Assembly: GCA_040901765.1 (NCBI GenBank) | Contig: JBBDYG010000114.1 | Span: 1 to 64,000 of the forward strand | Source: JBBDYG01 sp040901765 | GTDB taxonomy: Bacteria; Planctomycetota; Planctomycetia; Pirellulales; Lacipirellulaceae | Direction of reading: 5' to 3' | Length of the DNA stretch: 64,000 nt | Shown here: in pieces, positions 46,683 to 55,485 of the stretch | Layout of the letters: every line of letters begins with the position of its first letter | How positions within the stretch are numbered: position 1 is the first letter of the stretch | Notes under the pieces: model-generated | Databases searched by the model: none | What the model was told of the DNA's origin: nothing | Seen by the model: the letters and a program-made list of their open reading frames with translations, nothing else | Translations under genes and position numbers: made by a program

Positions 46683-48212
46683 ATGTCACAAACTTCTCCC
46701 CCACTGCTGCGGCTTCAGGCGATTGCGAAAAACTTTCCCGGCGTGAAGGCGCTGCAACGGGTTCATCTCGAAGTGAACCGCGGCGAGATTGTCGCGATTG
46801 TGGGCGAGAACGGCGCCGGGAAGAGTACGTTGCTGAAAGTACTCGGCGGAATCCATGCGGCCGATGAGGGAGATATCTTCATCGACGGCGAGCGGCAACG
46901 GTTCGATGGAGTGCGCGATTCGATGCAGTGTGGGATCGCATTGATTCACCAGGAACTTAACCTCGCCGACAATATCAGCATTGGGGAAAACATCTTCCTA
47001 GGTCGGTATCCCAGCCGCGGCCCGCGCTGGCTATCGCTTACCGATAAAGCAAGCCTTTACCAGCGAGCAGCAGAGTTATTGCAGATGGTGGGCCTGCGCG
47101 TAGAGCCGCACACATTGGTGGCGCGGCTAAGTGTCGGCCAGCAACAATTGGTGGAAATCGCCAAGGCCCTTTCCGCCAAGGCCCGGATATTGGTCTTTGA
47201 CGAACCGACGAGCAGCCTGACGCTCACCGAGGCGGAGCGACTGCTCGCGCTTGTCGAACGGCTCCGCGAGCAAGGCACGGCGATTCTCTATGTGACCCAC
47301 CGATTGGCCGAAGTGACCCGATTGGCCGATCGTGTGATTGTCCTTCGAGACGGCGAGCACGTCGGAACGCTGCGTGGCGAAGAGATCACCGAGCCGCGAC
47401 TGATTTCACTTATGGTTGGCCGCGACCTGGAAGCACTTTTTCACCAGAAGAGCGAGCACGCCAAACCAGGCGTGCCGGCGCTCGACGTACATGACCTTCA
47501 ACATGACAACGCCGCTGGACCGATCAGCTTCAGCATTCAGCCTGGCGAGATCGTGGGGTTTGCGGGGATCGTCGGCGCCGGCCGGTCGGAATTGGCGAAG
47601 GCCCTGTTTGGCGTCGATCGACAGCGCGGCGGAGAGATTCGCGTTCATGGTGAGGTAACCCAAATTCGTACTCCTCGCGACGCGATCCGCGCGAGAATTG
47701 CCTTGGTGCCTGAAGACCGCAAGCTGCTCGGCCTGATCTTGCCGATGGCCATTCGCATCAACATCAGCTTGGCCTCGCTGCCGCAAGCGTCGTGGTTGGG
47801 ATGGCTCAACCGCCGCGACGAGCGCCGGCTGACACGGGAGCTCATGGAGCGACTTGCGATCCGCGCGAAACACTCCGAGCAACGGGTGCTCGAGCTGAGC
47901 GGCGGCAATCAGCAGAAGGTAGCTCTTGCGAAGTGGCTGGCCCTCGCCCCCAGCGTGCTTATTCTCGATGAACCAACGCGGGGTGTGGACGTCGGTGCAA
48001 AGCAAGAGATTTACCGGCTCATGCGTCAGGCCGCCGAACGCGGAATGGGCATCATGATGATCAGCAGTGAAATGGAAGAAATCGTCGGCGTGGCCGACCG
48101 CGTGCTCGTCATGCGCGAGGGCCGAATCGTCGGCGAGCTGCTGGACGAAGCGATCAATGAGCAAAACGTACTTCGGTTGGCGGTCGGAGCTGCACAGGGA
48201 ACTGCGGCATGA
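46683..48212 (+). CDS. Sugar ABC transporter ATPase with two nucleotide-binding domains (RbsA/MglA-type)
   Basis: 509 residues from ATG 46683. First domain: Walker A 'GENGAGKST' (about 41-49), signature 'LSVGQQQLVEIAKAL', Walker B 'ILVFDEPTSSL', and 'ILYVTHRLAEV'. Second domain: degenerate Walker A 'GIVGAGRSE', signature 'LSGGNQQKVALAKWLA', Walker B 'VLILDEPTRGVDVGAKQEIY' and 'MMISSEMEEI'. The double-domain plan is the CUT2 class of ribose/galactose/xylose importers. The ending overlaps the permease start (ATGA at 48209-48212). The usual length is about 500 residues, so it is complete. Confidence 0.95.
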   Translation: MSQTSPPLLRLQAIAKNFPGVKALQRVHLEVNRGEIVAIVGENGAGKSTLLKVLGGIHAADEGDIFIDGERQRFDGVRDSMQCGIALIHQELNLADNISIGENIFLGRYPSRGPRWLSLTDKASLYQRAAELLQMVGLRVEPHTLVARLSVGQQQLVEIAKALSAKARILVFDEPTSSLTLTEAERLLALVERLREQGTAILYVTHRLAEVTRLADRVIVLRDGEHVGTLRGEEITEPRLISLMVGRDLEALFHQKSEHAKPGVPALDVHDLQHDNAAGPISFSIQPGEIVGFAGIVGAGRSELAKALFGVDRQRGGEIRVHGEVTQIRTPRDAIRARIALVPEDRKLLGLILPMAIRINISLASLPQASWLGWLNRRDERRLTRELMERLAIRAKHSEQRVLELSGGNQQKVALAKWLALAPSVLILDEPTRGVDVGAKQEIYRLMRQAAERGMGIMMISSEMEEIVGVADRVLVMREGRIVGELLDEAINEQNVLRLAVGAAQGTAA

Positions 48213-49216
48213 ACCTTGAGTCAACCACCAGCGAACTGAAGCACAAATGGCTCGCCCATCTCAGCGATGTAAGCGTGCAGGTCGGCGTAATGTTCGCGCT
48301 CTTGGTCGGGCTGGTGCTGCTTACCGGCTGGTGGGATCCCAACTTTTTCACGCCCTACAGTCGGCACAGCGTCCTCCGGGATACAGCCGTGTGGAGCCTA
48401 TTTGCGCTCGGCCAGGCCGTAGTGATTATCGGCGGCGGGATCGATCTCTCGGTCGGTTCGTTGATTGCGTTCTTTGGCGTTTTGACAATCTTGATGCTCA
48501 ATAGCGGCCTGCCATTTCCGCTCGTTGTGCTGCTGATCTTGTTGCTTGCCGCCGCCATCGGCGCGATCCACGGGTCGCTCATTTGCGGGTTGCATCTGCA
48601 ACCCTTTCTCGTGACTTTGTGCAGCTTGCTGATTTTCCGTGGTCTGGCCCGAGTGATCACTCATGACAAAACGGTCTCGTTTAATTCGAGCCAGCAGGAA
48701 TTGTTTCGCGAGCTCGCCACGGGATCGTGGGGCGGTTTGCCGATTCCCGTGCTGATCCTGGCCGGGGTATTGGTTCCTTTGGGCCTGTTGATGCACGGTA
48801 CGGTGCCGGGCCGCTACATTTACGCCATGGGCTACAACCTCGAGGCGGCGCGATTCAGCGGCGTGCAGGTCAATCTTCTGCGGACCTTCTGCTACGCTCT
48901 CTGCAGCGTGCTGACGGCTATGGCCGCATTGCTTGAAACGGGCGATGTGGGCAGCGTCTCACCGTCCAGCGCCGGATTGGCTTACGAAATGTACGGCATC
49001 ACCGGTGCAGTTCTCGGCGGCTGTGCGCTGCGCGGCGGGCAAGGATCGTTGATCGGCGTTGTGATCGGCATGACCATCTTGCGGGTCATCAAGTCGGCGG
49101 TCGTGTTTCTTAACTTCGACACGTACTGGACGTTCACCGTCACCGGCCTAGTGCTGCTGGCGGCAGTGATCATCGATTCGGTCGTCCGTGGCCGCCGAAC
49201 CGGCTATCGTCACTAA
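48209..49216 (+). CDS. Sugar ABC transporter permease (RbsC-like)
   Basis: 335 residues, starting in a 4-bp overlap with the ATPase gene. Eight or more membrane segments, with the BPD_transp_2 (CUT2) signatures 'GGGIDLSVGSLIAFFGVL', 'HGSLICGLHLQPFLVTLCSLLIFRGLARVIT', 'PGRYIYAMGYNLEAARFSGVQVN' and 'AVLGGCALRGGQGSLIGVVIGMTILRVI'. As in many such systems one permease gene is present, so a homodimer is expected. The coding region continues past the putative aldolase reading frame start at 49188; the more likely aldolase start is 49236, which leaves a 19-bp gap. Confidence 0.95.
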   Translation: MNLESTTSELKHKWLAHLSDVSVQVGVMFALLVGLVLLTGWWDPNFFTPYSRHSVLRDTAVWSLFALGQAVVIIGGGIDLSVGSLIAFFGVLTILMLNSGLPFPLVVLLILLLAAAIGAIHGSLICGLHLQPFLVTLCSLLIFRGLARVITHDKTVSFNSSQQELFRELATGSWGGLPIPVLILAGVLVPLGLLMHGTVPGRYIYAMGYNLEAARFSGVQVNLLRTFCYALCSVLTAMAALLETGDVGSVSPSSAGLAYEMYGITGAVLGGCALRGGQGSLIGVVIGMTILRVIKSAVVFLNFDTYWTFTVTGLVLLAAVIIDSVVRGRRTGYRH

Positions 49217-49235
49217 CGACTTAAGGGAGCTAACC

Positions 49236-50024
49236 TTGCACGAATGCATTCAGAAGTTTCGCGAAAAGCTCGGCTCCGAAGCCTTCTGCATCGGCTCGGG
49301 AATCACGTTGTCCGATCCCTCGATTGTGGAGGCTTTGGCGCCGTTGGTCGACTTCTTGTGGATCGACATGGAGCACAGCCATTTGAGCTTCGAAACGGTT
49401 CTGACCCATTTGCTGGCTGCTCGTGCCTGCGGCACAGCAGCTCTGGTGAGAGTTCGAGGGAGCGATCTGCCGTCGATTAAGCCGCTGCTCGACATGGGGG
49501 TTGATGGCATCATCGTGCCGCAAGTCCGCTCGGCAGAGGAGGTTCGTCGCATTGCGTCGATGTGCCGCTACGCGCCCCTAGGCGAGCGGGGTTACGGTCC
49601 CCGCCGCGCGGCCGACTACGGTCGTGACGGCGGCCCCGAATATATGCAGCGCGCAAATGCGCAGCTTTTCGTCGCCGTTCAAGTCGAGAACCGCGATGCA
49701 TTGGACGAACTCGACGCAATTGCCGCGGTCGAAGGAGTCGACTCGCTGGCCCTCGGCCCTTATGACCTTTCAATTGCGCTCGGGCACCCCGGTGAACTGC
49801 GTCATCCGGAGGTGTTTGGGACGATGCAGCGCGTCGCCGCGGCCGCTCGCGCCGCCGGAAAACTTATGGGCACCGGAGTCGGCACGTGTGCCCCGGACAT
49901 CCAATGCCTCATGGAACTTGGCATTCAATGGATGCAGTGTGGGGATGACTATGGTTACATGGTCGGCCACTTGACCCAATTGGTCGACCATGTGCGAGAT
50001 TTAACGATCCGCGGCTCGCGCTGA
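49236..50024 (+). CDS. HpcH/HpaI-family 2-keto-3-deoxy sugar acid aldolase
   Basis: 262 residues from TTG 49236, chosen over a GTG at 49188 because GGGAG lies 7-8 nt upstream and there is then no overlap with the permease. Class II pyruvate aldolase motifs: 'DFLWIDMEHSHLSFE' with the active-site His, 'DMGVDGIIVPQVRSAEE', 'YAPLGERGYGPRRA', metal ligands in 'VQVENRDAL' (Glu) and 'LGPYDLSIALG' (Asp). The family splits 2-keto-3-deoxy or 4-hydroxy-2-keto acids into pyruvate and an aldehyde, e.g. in rhamnonate or glucarate breakdown. As last gene of the ABC operon it probably processes what the importer brings in. The FAH gene at the head of the operon would act on a related diketo acid. Confidence 0.9.
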   Translation: MHECIQKFREKLGSEAFCIGSGITLSDPSIVEALAPLVDFLWIDMEHSHLSFETVLTHLLAARACGTAALVRVRGSDLPSIKPLLDMGVDGIIVPQVRSAEEVRRIASMCRYAPLGERGYGPRRAADYGRDGGPEYMQRANAQLFVAVQVENRDALDELDAIAAVEGVDSLALGPYDLSIALGHPGELRHPEVFGTMQRVAAAARAAGKLMGTGVGTCAPDIQCLMELGIQWMQCGDDYGYMVGHLTQLVDHVRDLTIRGSR

Positions 50025-50043
50025 GCTCGTTCCGACCGAGCCG

Positions 50044-50943
50044 TTACTGTCGTTCCCAAATCCCCGCGTTGAATCGCATCGCGTTGCGCAGATGGGCCTT
50101 AACCTGGTGAATCGCCGCCTTCTCATCTCGCTTGCGAATCGCCTTGAGAATTTCGCGATGCTCTTCGAATGAACGCGTCGCGCGGCCGTAACGGAAGCCA
50201 ACGGTCGTGATCAGCATGACCTTCCGGATCAGCGGCTCCAGCGTTTCGGCCAGGATGCGATTGCCTGAGGCCGTGCTGAGCACCCGATGGAACTGGTAGT
50301 CGGCCTCTCGGCGGTCGTACACCGTGGCAAGCTCGCCGAGTGCAATAAGGCGTTCGGTCTGTTGGGACAGGTCCTCGATTTCTTGATCGGTAATGCGATG
50401 AATGGCACTCGACAGAGACAACGGCTCAAGCAGCAGTCGAATTTGGTAGGCGTCCTTCAGATCGCGCGGACTGAGCAGGGTTACACGCCACCCCCGCCGG
50501 GGGAGGCGCTCCAGCAGCCCGTCCTTATGAATCCATTCGGCGGCTCGCCGAATGGTAGCCGGGTTGACTCCGATTTCCATCGCCAGCCGGCGCTCCTTGA
50601 TGACTTCCCCCGGGCCATAGTCACCGTGCAGGATGCGTTCCAGCAGAAACTCGTAGGTACTATCGGTCTGATTGGCAAATTCAAATTCCGAGGCCTCGTG
50701 AACGGCGAGGCGCGGCGGCAGCGCCACGACGACCGCATGTCGCGACGCATCGGTCTTCACCCAGCCGTCCTCAATCAGCCGTTCGATGACCTTATTGACG
50801 GTGGATCGGCTCACGTCCAGGTCAACGGCAATTTGGCGAGCGTTGACGCGATCTCCCACCTTGAGTTGCCGGCCTGCAAGCCGGGTCTTCATGTGCTGGT
50901 AGATCTTTTCAGTAAGCGATTGACGTTGGACGGGCTCAGCCAA
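50044..50943 (-). CDS. GntR-family regulator with two tandem winged-helix domains and FCD domain
   Basis: 299 residues from TTG 50943 (AGGA 8 nt upstream). Two GntR-type winged helices occur in a row: residues 8-76 ('LTEKIYQHMKTRLAGRQLKVG', 'VNARQIAVDLDVSRSTVNKVIERLIEDGWV') and residues 95-157 ('TYEFLLERILHGDYGPGEVI', 'KERRLAMEIGVNPATIRRAAEWIHKDGLLERLPRRGW'). An FCD (FadR C-terminal) helical domain follows with metal-ligand pattern 'EADYQFHRVL', 'EEHREILKAI', 'VKAHLRNAM'. Ordinary FadR/FCD members have one winged helix and about 230 residues; the extra 70-80 N-terminal residues are the additional one. It is convergent with the sugar operon and probably regulates it. Confidence 0.9.
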   Translation of the reverse strand: MAEPVQRQSLTEKIYQHMKTRLAGRQLKVGDRVNARQIAVDLDVSRSTVNKVIERLIEDGWVKTDASRHAVVVALPPRLAVHEASEFEFANQTDSTYEFLLERILHGDYGPGEVIKERRLAMEIGVNPATIRRAAEWIHKDGLLERLPRRGWRVTLLSPRDLKDAYQIRLLLEPLSLSSAIHRITDQEIEDLSQQTERLIALGELATVYDRREADYQFHRVLSTASGNRILAETLEPLIRKVMLITTVGFRYGRATRSFEEHREILKAIRKRDEKAAIHQVKAHLRNAMRFNAGIWERQ

Positions 50944-51209
50944 GATACCATTCCTGGATCAAGAACAGGTAACGAGCTTCGGCGACGCCAAGGAGTCGGC
51001 GAACCCGAGCTGCAATGATAGACCTTCGATGCGCTTATTTCAATGTAGGTGATGATGGATGCATTGCCTGTTACAACGACGGGAATCGCTCCACTCATGA
51101 CGGTGCTGCAACCGGCGGCCGCCGCACCTGTAACGATTCTTTCGATTTCCAGACCTCGCAGTCTGAAAAAAACGAATCTGCCGCGGGTTGCTGTTTTCAT
51201 CACGCCATG
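50944..51209. other. Intergenic region between the GntR regulator and DUF1501 pair 3
   Basis: 266 bp. A minus-strand frame (50889-51203) could code about 104 residues with a hydrophobic stretch but matches no family, overlaps the regulator start and lacks a good ribosome site; I do not call it. No TTGCTAAAA copy was found. The regulator's promoter must lie here. Confidence 0.4.
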
Positions 51210-52661
51210 TCACGCCACCAGCAGCGGCAACGCGTTGCCATGCACATCGGTGAGCCGAAAGTCTCTCCCTTGAAAGCGGTAGGTCAGCCGCTCGTGGTCA
51301 ATGCCCAGTAGATGCAACATGGTCGCATGCAGATCATGCACGTGAACGGGGTCCTTCACCACATCGTAGCCAAATTCGTCGGCTTCGCCGATGGTTGCGC
51401 CGGCCTTAAATCCGCCGCCGGCCACCCAGATCGAGTAACATTTCATGTGGTGATCGCGGCCATATTTCTTGACATCCAACTCGCCCTGGAGCATGGGGGT
51501 ACGGCCGAATTCGCCCGCCCAAATGACGATCGTGTCGTCGAGCATGCCGCGGGCCTTTAGGTCGGTGATCAGTGCCGCGGCGGCGCGGTCATTCGCCTGG
51601 CACATCGCCGGCATTGCGCCGGGTAGCCCCAAGTGATGGTCCCAATCGGCGTGGTAAAGTTGGATGAACCGCACCCCCCGCTCCGCCAATCGCCGCGCCA
51701 GCAGGCAGTTGGCCGCTTGCGTGCCGGGCTTGTGAACATCCGGCCCGTAGAGGTCGAGTGTCGCCTGCGTCTCACCCGAGATGTCCACCAGCTCCGGCAC
51801 GCTGACCTGCATGCGGAATGCCTTCTCATAGGCGTCGATTCGCGTGGCAATCTCGGGATCGCCAATCGTCTCATTCTTCAGGCGATTGAGATCGCCCATC
51901 GCATCGAGCAGAAGCCGACGCGTGGGACGGTCGATGCCCGGTGGGTTGGAGACAAACAACACTGGTTCCCCCGAGCCGCGAAACCGTACGCCTTGATGCT
52001 GCGACGGTAAGAATCCGTTGCCCCAGTAACGCACACTCAAGGGTTGGCCCGGCGTCGTCACCGAGACAAGGACCACATAAGCCGGCAAATCTTCCGACTC
52101 GGCGCCAAGGCCATACGACATCCACGCTCCCATCGTCGGGCGCCCCGGCTGCTGGCCCCCCGTTTGCATAAACGTGATGGCCGGATCGTGATTGATCGCC
52201 TCCGTGACAACTGTGCGAATAATGCAGATGTCGTCGGAAATTTTGGCGGTGTGGGGCAGCAGTTCCGAGATTTCCGCTCCACTCTCGCCGTGGCGGCGGA
52301 ATTTATAAGGCGAACCGCAAACGATCAGCTTTTGGCCGCGGATTTGGGCCAGCCGTTGCCCTTGCGTCAAGCTCTCGGGCATGGGTTGGCCGGTCATCTC
52401 ATTGAGCTTCGGTCGGCGGTGGAGTAGCTCGAATTGCGAGGGGCCGCCCGATTGAAACAGAAAAATTACCCGCGTCGCTCGCGGTTGAAAGTGAAGCTGC
52501 TTGAGAACACCGCCGGCCGCCTGGCCGGAGGTCGTCGACGCCGCAAAGAGCTGCGGATCCAGCAGGGACGCGAGACTGAGTGCCCCGATCCCGGTCGTTG
52601 TACGGCCTAAGAACTGACGCCGCGTTTGTGCCTGATCAATCGAGTATTGAAGTGAGTCCAC
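51210..52661 (-). CDS. DUF1501 Tat-exported protein (pair 3)
   Basis: 483 residues from GTG 52661; the AAGGAG lies in the end of the upstream gene, 7 bp away. Tat signal 'QTRRQFLGRTTTGIGALSLASLL'. DUF1501 marks: 'VIFLFQSGGPSQFELLHRRPKL', 'GRPTMGAWMSYGLGAESEDLPAYVV', 'IWAGEFGRTPMLQGE', 'GRDHHMKCYSIWVAGGGFKAG' and the C-terminal 'LHATMLHLLGIDHERLTYRFQGRDFRLTDVHG'. The C-terminal 30 residues are nearly the same as in pair 2, suggesting recent common origin or strong constraint. It is co-transcribed with the PSD1 gene upstream. Confidence 0.94.
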   Translation of the reverse strand: MDSLQYSIDQAQTRRQFLGRTTTGIGALSLASLLDPQLFAASTTSGQAAGGVLKQLHFQPRATRVIFLFQSGGPSQFELLHRRPKLNEMTGQPMPESLTQGQRLAQIRGQKLIVCGSPYKFRRHGESGAEISELLPHTAKISDDICIIRTVVTEAINHDPAITFMQTGGQQPGRPTMGAWMSYGLGAESEDLPAYVVLVSVTTPGQPLSVRYWGNGFLPSQHQGVRFRGSGEPVLFVSNPPGIDRPTRRLLLDAMGDLNRLKNETIGDPEIATRIDAYEKAFRMQVSVPELVDISGETQATLDLYGPDVHKPGTQAANCLLARRLAERGVRFIQLYHADWDHHLGLPGAMPAMCQANDRAAAALITDLKARGMLDDTIVIWAGEFGRTPMLQGELDVKKYGRDHHMKCYSIWVAGGGFKAGATIGEADEFGYDVVKDPVHVHDLHATMLHLLGIDHERLTYRFQGRDFRLTDVHGNALPLLVA

Positions 52662-52668
52662 GGCCCGT

Positions 52669-55062
52669 TCACTCCTTGGTCATCGTTTCGTCGAGATTCA
52701 AGATCACGTGCGTCACACACGTCCATGCAGCAAGCTCCACGGGGTCGAGTTCATCGGGTCGAGGGCGTTCGCCGACGGAAAGGAGCTGCTCCGCATCGGT
52801 CGGCTGATTTTGGTAATTGGCGCGCATTTGTCGCAGAAGCGTCCGCATCCGGTCTTGCTCGGCTGGTGAAGGCGGCCGACTCAGCGCAAGCTCGAACCCC
52901 CACTCGATCTTTTTGGGCTCGTCGACCGGAGCTTCCTGCATTAACCGCTGCGCGAAGACACGCGCCGCCTCGACATAAGTCGTCTCGTTGAGCGTCACAA
53001 ACGCTTGCAGGGGAGTATTTGTGATGGGTCGCGACACCGCGCACACCGTGCGATCGGCCGCGTCGAATAGCGCGAACTGCGGATAGAGAACCGACCGCTT
53101 CCAGAACGTGTACAGCCCGCGGCGATAGAGGTCCTGGCCGTGGCCTTGCTTCCAGGTTTTCCATGGTGAATCGGCCCAAGCCTGCTCCTCCCACAGCCCC
53201 GGCGGATGATACGGGTGTACGCTTGGCCCGCCCAATTGTTCGTGCAAGAGGCCACTCATGAACAGAGCGTTGTCACGGATCATTTCGGCCGGCATGCGAT
53301 GACGTGGCCCGCGGGCGAGCAGTCGGTTTTCAGGATCGCGCTGCTGCAACTCGGGAATTATTCGTGAATCCTGGCGATAGGTGCTGCTTGTGACAATCAG
53401 TCGAAGCATTCCTTTTACGTCCCAACCCGACTCGACAAATCGACTGGCGAGCCACTCCAGTAATTCGGGGTGAGTCGGCCACTCACCCTGCGAGCCAAAA
53501 TCGGCCATCGTCCGAACCAAGCCGTAGCCGAAGCAGACTTGCCACAAGCGGCTGGTCGTGACGCGTGGCGTCAGCGGGTTTTGCCCACTTATCAGCCACC
53601 GCGCCAGGGTGAGGCGAGTCGCAGGTTCATTGTCCGGCAATTTGCCCAGCGACTCGGGGACGCCCGGCGCCACCTCCTCGCCAGGGTTGCGATAGTCGCC
53701 CCGCATCAGGATGTTGGTCGGCCGCCGCTGGGGCACGTCGCGCATCACGCGTACTTTCGGAACCGTCGCCAACAGTTCTTTCTCTTGACTCGCCAGGCTG
53801 TCCAATCGGTTGCGCAATTCCGCTGCCGCCGCTTCTTCACCGCCCGACTGAGTCCCGATCGCCTCGAGTTCCGACGTAAGTGTGGCTTTCTGCAGGGCCA
53901 ACTCGGTCAATCGAGATTCTTGCGCCGCGGACGGCACTGGAATTGAGGGCGGAGAATCAGCCCCTTCGTAGAGCGGCTCCTCAGGTACTTGATTGAAGAA
54001 CGCGAACAACCGGTAGTAGTCCTTCGCCGTGATTGGATCGTACTTGTGATCGTGACATTCGGCGCAGCCCACCGTGATTCCCAACCAAATGGTGCCGGTC
54101 GTGTTGACGCGATCGATCGCGTATTTCGCCGCGAACTCCGCCGGGTCGACGCCGCTCTCCGAGGTGGTGGGACCGTTACGATTGAATGCCGACGCAACGA
54201 GCTGGTTGGAGGTCGCATTTGGCAGCAAATCGCCGGCAAGTTGCTCGATCGTGAATTGATCGAACGGCATGTTCTCGTTAAACGCCTCGATTACCCAGTC
54301 GCGGTAAGGCCACATCTGCCGGTGGCTATCCTTTTCGTAGCCATCCGTGTCGGCATAGCGGGCCAGGTCCAGCCACAGCATTGCCATCCGTTCGCCGAAG
54401 CGGGGCGAAGCGAGAAGGCGATCGACGACGCGCTCGTAGGCGTCGGATCGCCGATCGCTCAGAAAGGCCGTTACCTCTTCCGGTGTCGGCGGCAATCCAG
54501 TCAGGTCGAGCGTCACCCGCCGAAGAAGAGTTCGCCGGTCGGCCGCCGGCATCGGTTGCAGTCCAGCGGACCGCAACCGCTCAAGAACAAAGAGGTCGAT
54601 TTCATTGTTGCTCCAATCGGCAGTGTCTTCGACGTGCGGCAACTCGGGCCGCGTTAGCGGCCGAAACGACCAGTGATCGGAATACTGCGCGCCGTCGGCA
54701 ATCCATTGCTTGAGAAGTGAACGCTGCTCATCGTTGAGCGGCTTCTTCAGCTCGGGAGGCGGCATCTGCTCCGATTCATCATCCGAATAAACCCGCCGAA
54801 TTAATTCGCCTTCGTCGGGCGCTCCCGGCACGATTGCGCGCTTGCCGGAATCCAGTTCCGCCAGCGCGTTCTCGCGCAGGTCGAACCGCAAGCCTGCCTG
54901 CCGCTTTCCCGCATCGGGACCATGGCAGCGGAAGCAATGGTTCGAAAGAATCGGACGAATATCGCGCGCAAAGTCGATCGTCTGGCGCACTTCCCCATAG
55001 GTCGGTGCCGCAACGCAGAGGCATACGATGGCCGCTACCCGGGCTGCCGCCCAGTCGGTCAT
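52669..55062 (-). CDS. PSD1/DUF1549/DUF1553 cytochrome-domain protein (pair 3)
   Basis: 797 residues from ATG 55062, where a signal peptide starts ('MTDWAAARVAAIVCLCVAA'); an earlier ATG at 55149 would bury it. Order: PSC1-type heme site 'NHCFRCHGPDAGKRQAGLRFD', DUF1549 ('NEIDLFVLERLRSAG', 'VTLDLTGLPPTPEEV', 'WLDLARYADTDGYEKDSHRQMWPYRDWVI'), second site 'GCAECHDHKYDPITAKDYY', a linker rich in charged residues (about 390-450), and DUF1553 ('LARWLISGQNPLTPRVTTSRLWQVCFGYGLVRT', 'VCAVSRPITNTPLQAFVTLNE'). Note 'TTSRLWQ' where 'MVNRIWQ' is usual. The gene is the first in its operon, upstream of DUF1501. Confidence 0.94.
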   Translation of the reverse strand: MTDWAAARVAAIVCLCVAAPTYGEVRQTIDFARDIRPILSNHCFRCHGPDAGKRQAGLRFDLRENALAELDSGKRAIVPGAPDEGELIRRVYSDDESEQMPPPELKKPLNDEQRSLLKQWIADGAQYSDHWSFRPLTRPELPHVEDTADWSNNEIDLFVLERLRSAGLQPMPAADRRTLLRRVTLDLTGLPPTPEEVTAFLSDRRSDAYERVVDRLLASPRFGERMAMLWLDLARYADTDGYEKDSHRQMWPYRDWVIEAFNENMPFDQFTIEQLAGDLLPNATSNQLVASAFNRNGPTTSESGVDPAEFAAKYAIDRVNTTGTIWLGITVGCAECHDHKYDPITAKDYYRLFAFFNQVPEEPLYEGADSPPSIPVPSAAQESRLTELALQKATLTSELEAIGTQSGGEEAAAAELRNRLDSLASQEKELLATVPKVRVMRDVPQRRPTNILMRGDYRNPGEEVAPGVPESLGKLPDNEPATRLTLARWLISGQNPLTPRVTTSRLWQVCFGYGLVRTMADFGSQGEWPTHPELLEWLASRFVESGWDVKGMLRLIVTSSTYRQDSRIIPELQQRDPENRLLARGPRHRMPAEMIRDNALFMSGLLHEQLGGPSVHPYHPPGLWEEQAWADSPWKTWKQGHGQDLYRRGLYTFWKRSVLYPQFALFDAADRTVCAVSRPITNTPLQAFVTLNETTYVEAARVFAQRLMQEAPVDEPKKIEWGFELALSRPPSPAEQDRMRTLLRQMRANYQNQPTDAEQLLSVGERPRPDELDPVELAAWTCVTHVILNLDETMTKE

Positions 55063-55485
55063 CGACTTCCATATCAAATATCTGGCGGGAGCAGCGCGCA
55101 CGCGCGCCCCGTGTTGTCGCCGATGGGTGACCAAAATCGAGACCTCCATTAGTTCCCGGCAAGTGTTGCTTTTTATCAATATATGTCTATTGCAATTCAG
55201 CGTTTGCGTCAAGTGTCTCGTTTCCGCCGAGGCTCAAATTACGCCTGCTTCCTTGCAGCCACACGATTCATGCCGCGCGCAAATAAGTTGACATTTAGCA
55301 ACTATTATGCATACTGGGCAGCAGTTGCAGCAAGTCGGTTTGCACAAAGGATTTCAGCCGGCTCCAAATTGGATGGGGCTGCCCGACATTTCTCGTTCCG
55401 GAACTGGGCGCAAAGCGGTGCTTTCACTCTCGGATCAACTTCGGTTATTTGGCCGCGCGAGGCAATTCTCCAAGGAGTGCCTGTA
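55063..55485. promoter_or_regulatory. Divergent region between PSD1 pair 3 and the large surface protein
   Basis: 423 bp. ATTTAGCAA at 55293-55301 reads TTGCTAAAT towards PSD1 pair 3, just after a possible -10 CATAAT (minus strand, 55304-55309) and about 230 bp before its ATG. For the plus gene, AAGGAG at 55472-55477 fits the start at 55486. Open frames extending upstream of both starts (to 55212 and from 55183) overlap each other and look non-coding. Confidence 0.45.

Noticed and set aside
50889..51203. Minus-strand frame of 104 codons upstream of the GntR gene
   Set aside because: It overlaps the regulator's start, has no recognisable domain and lacks a convincing ribosome-binding site.
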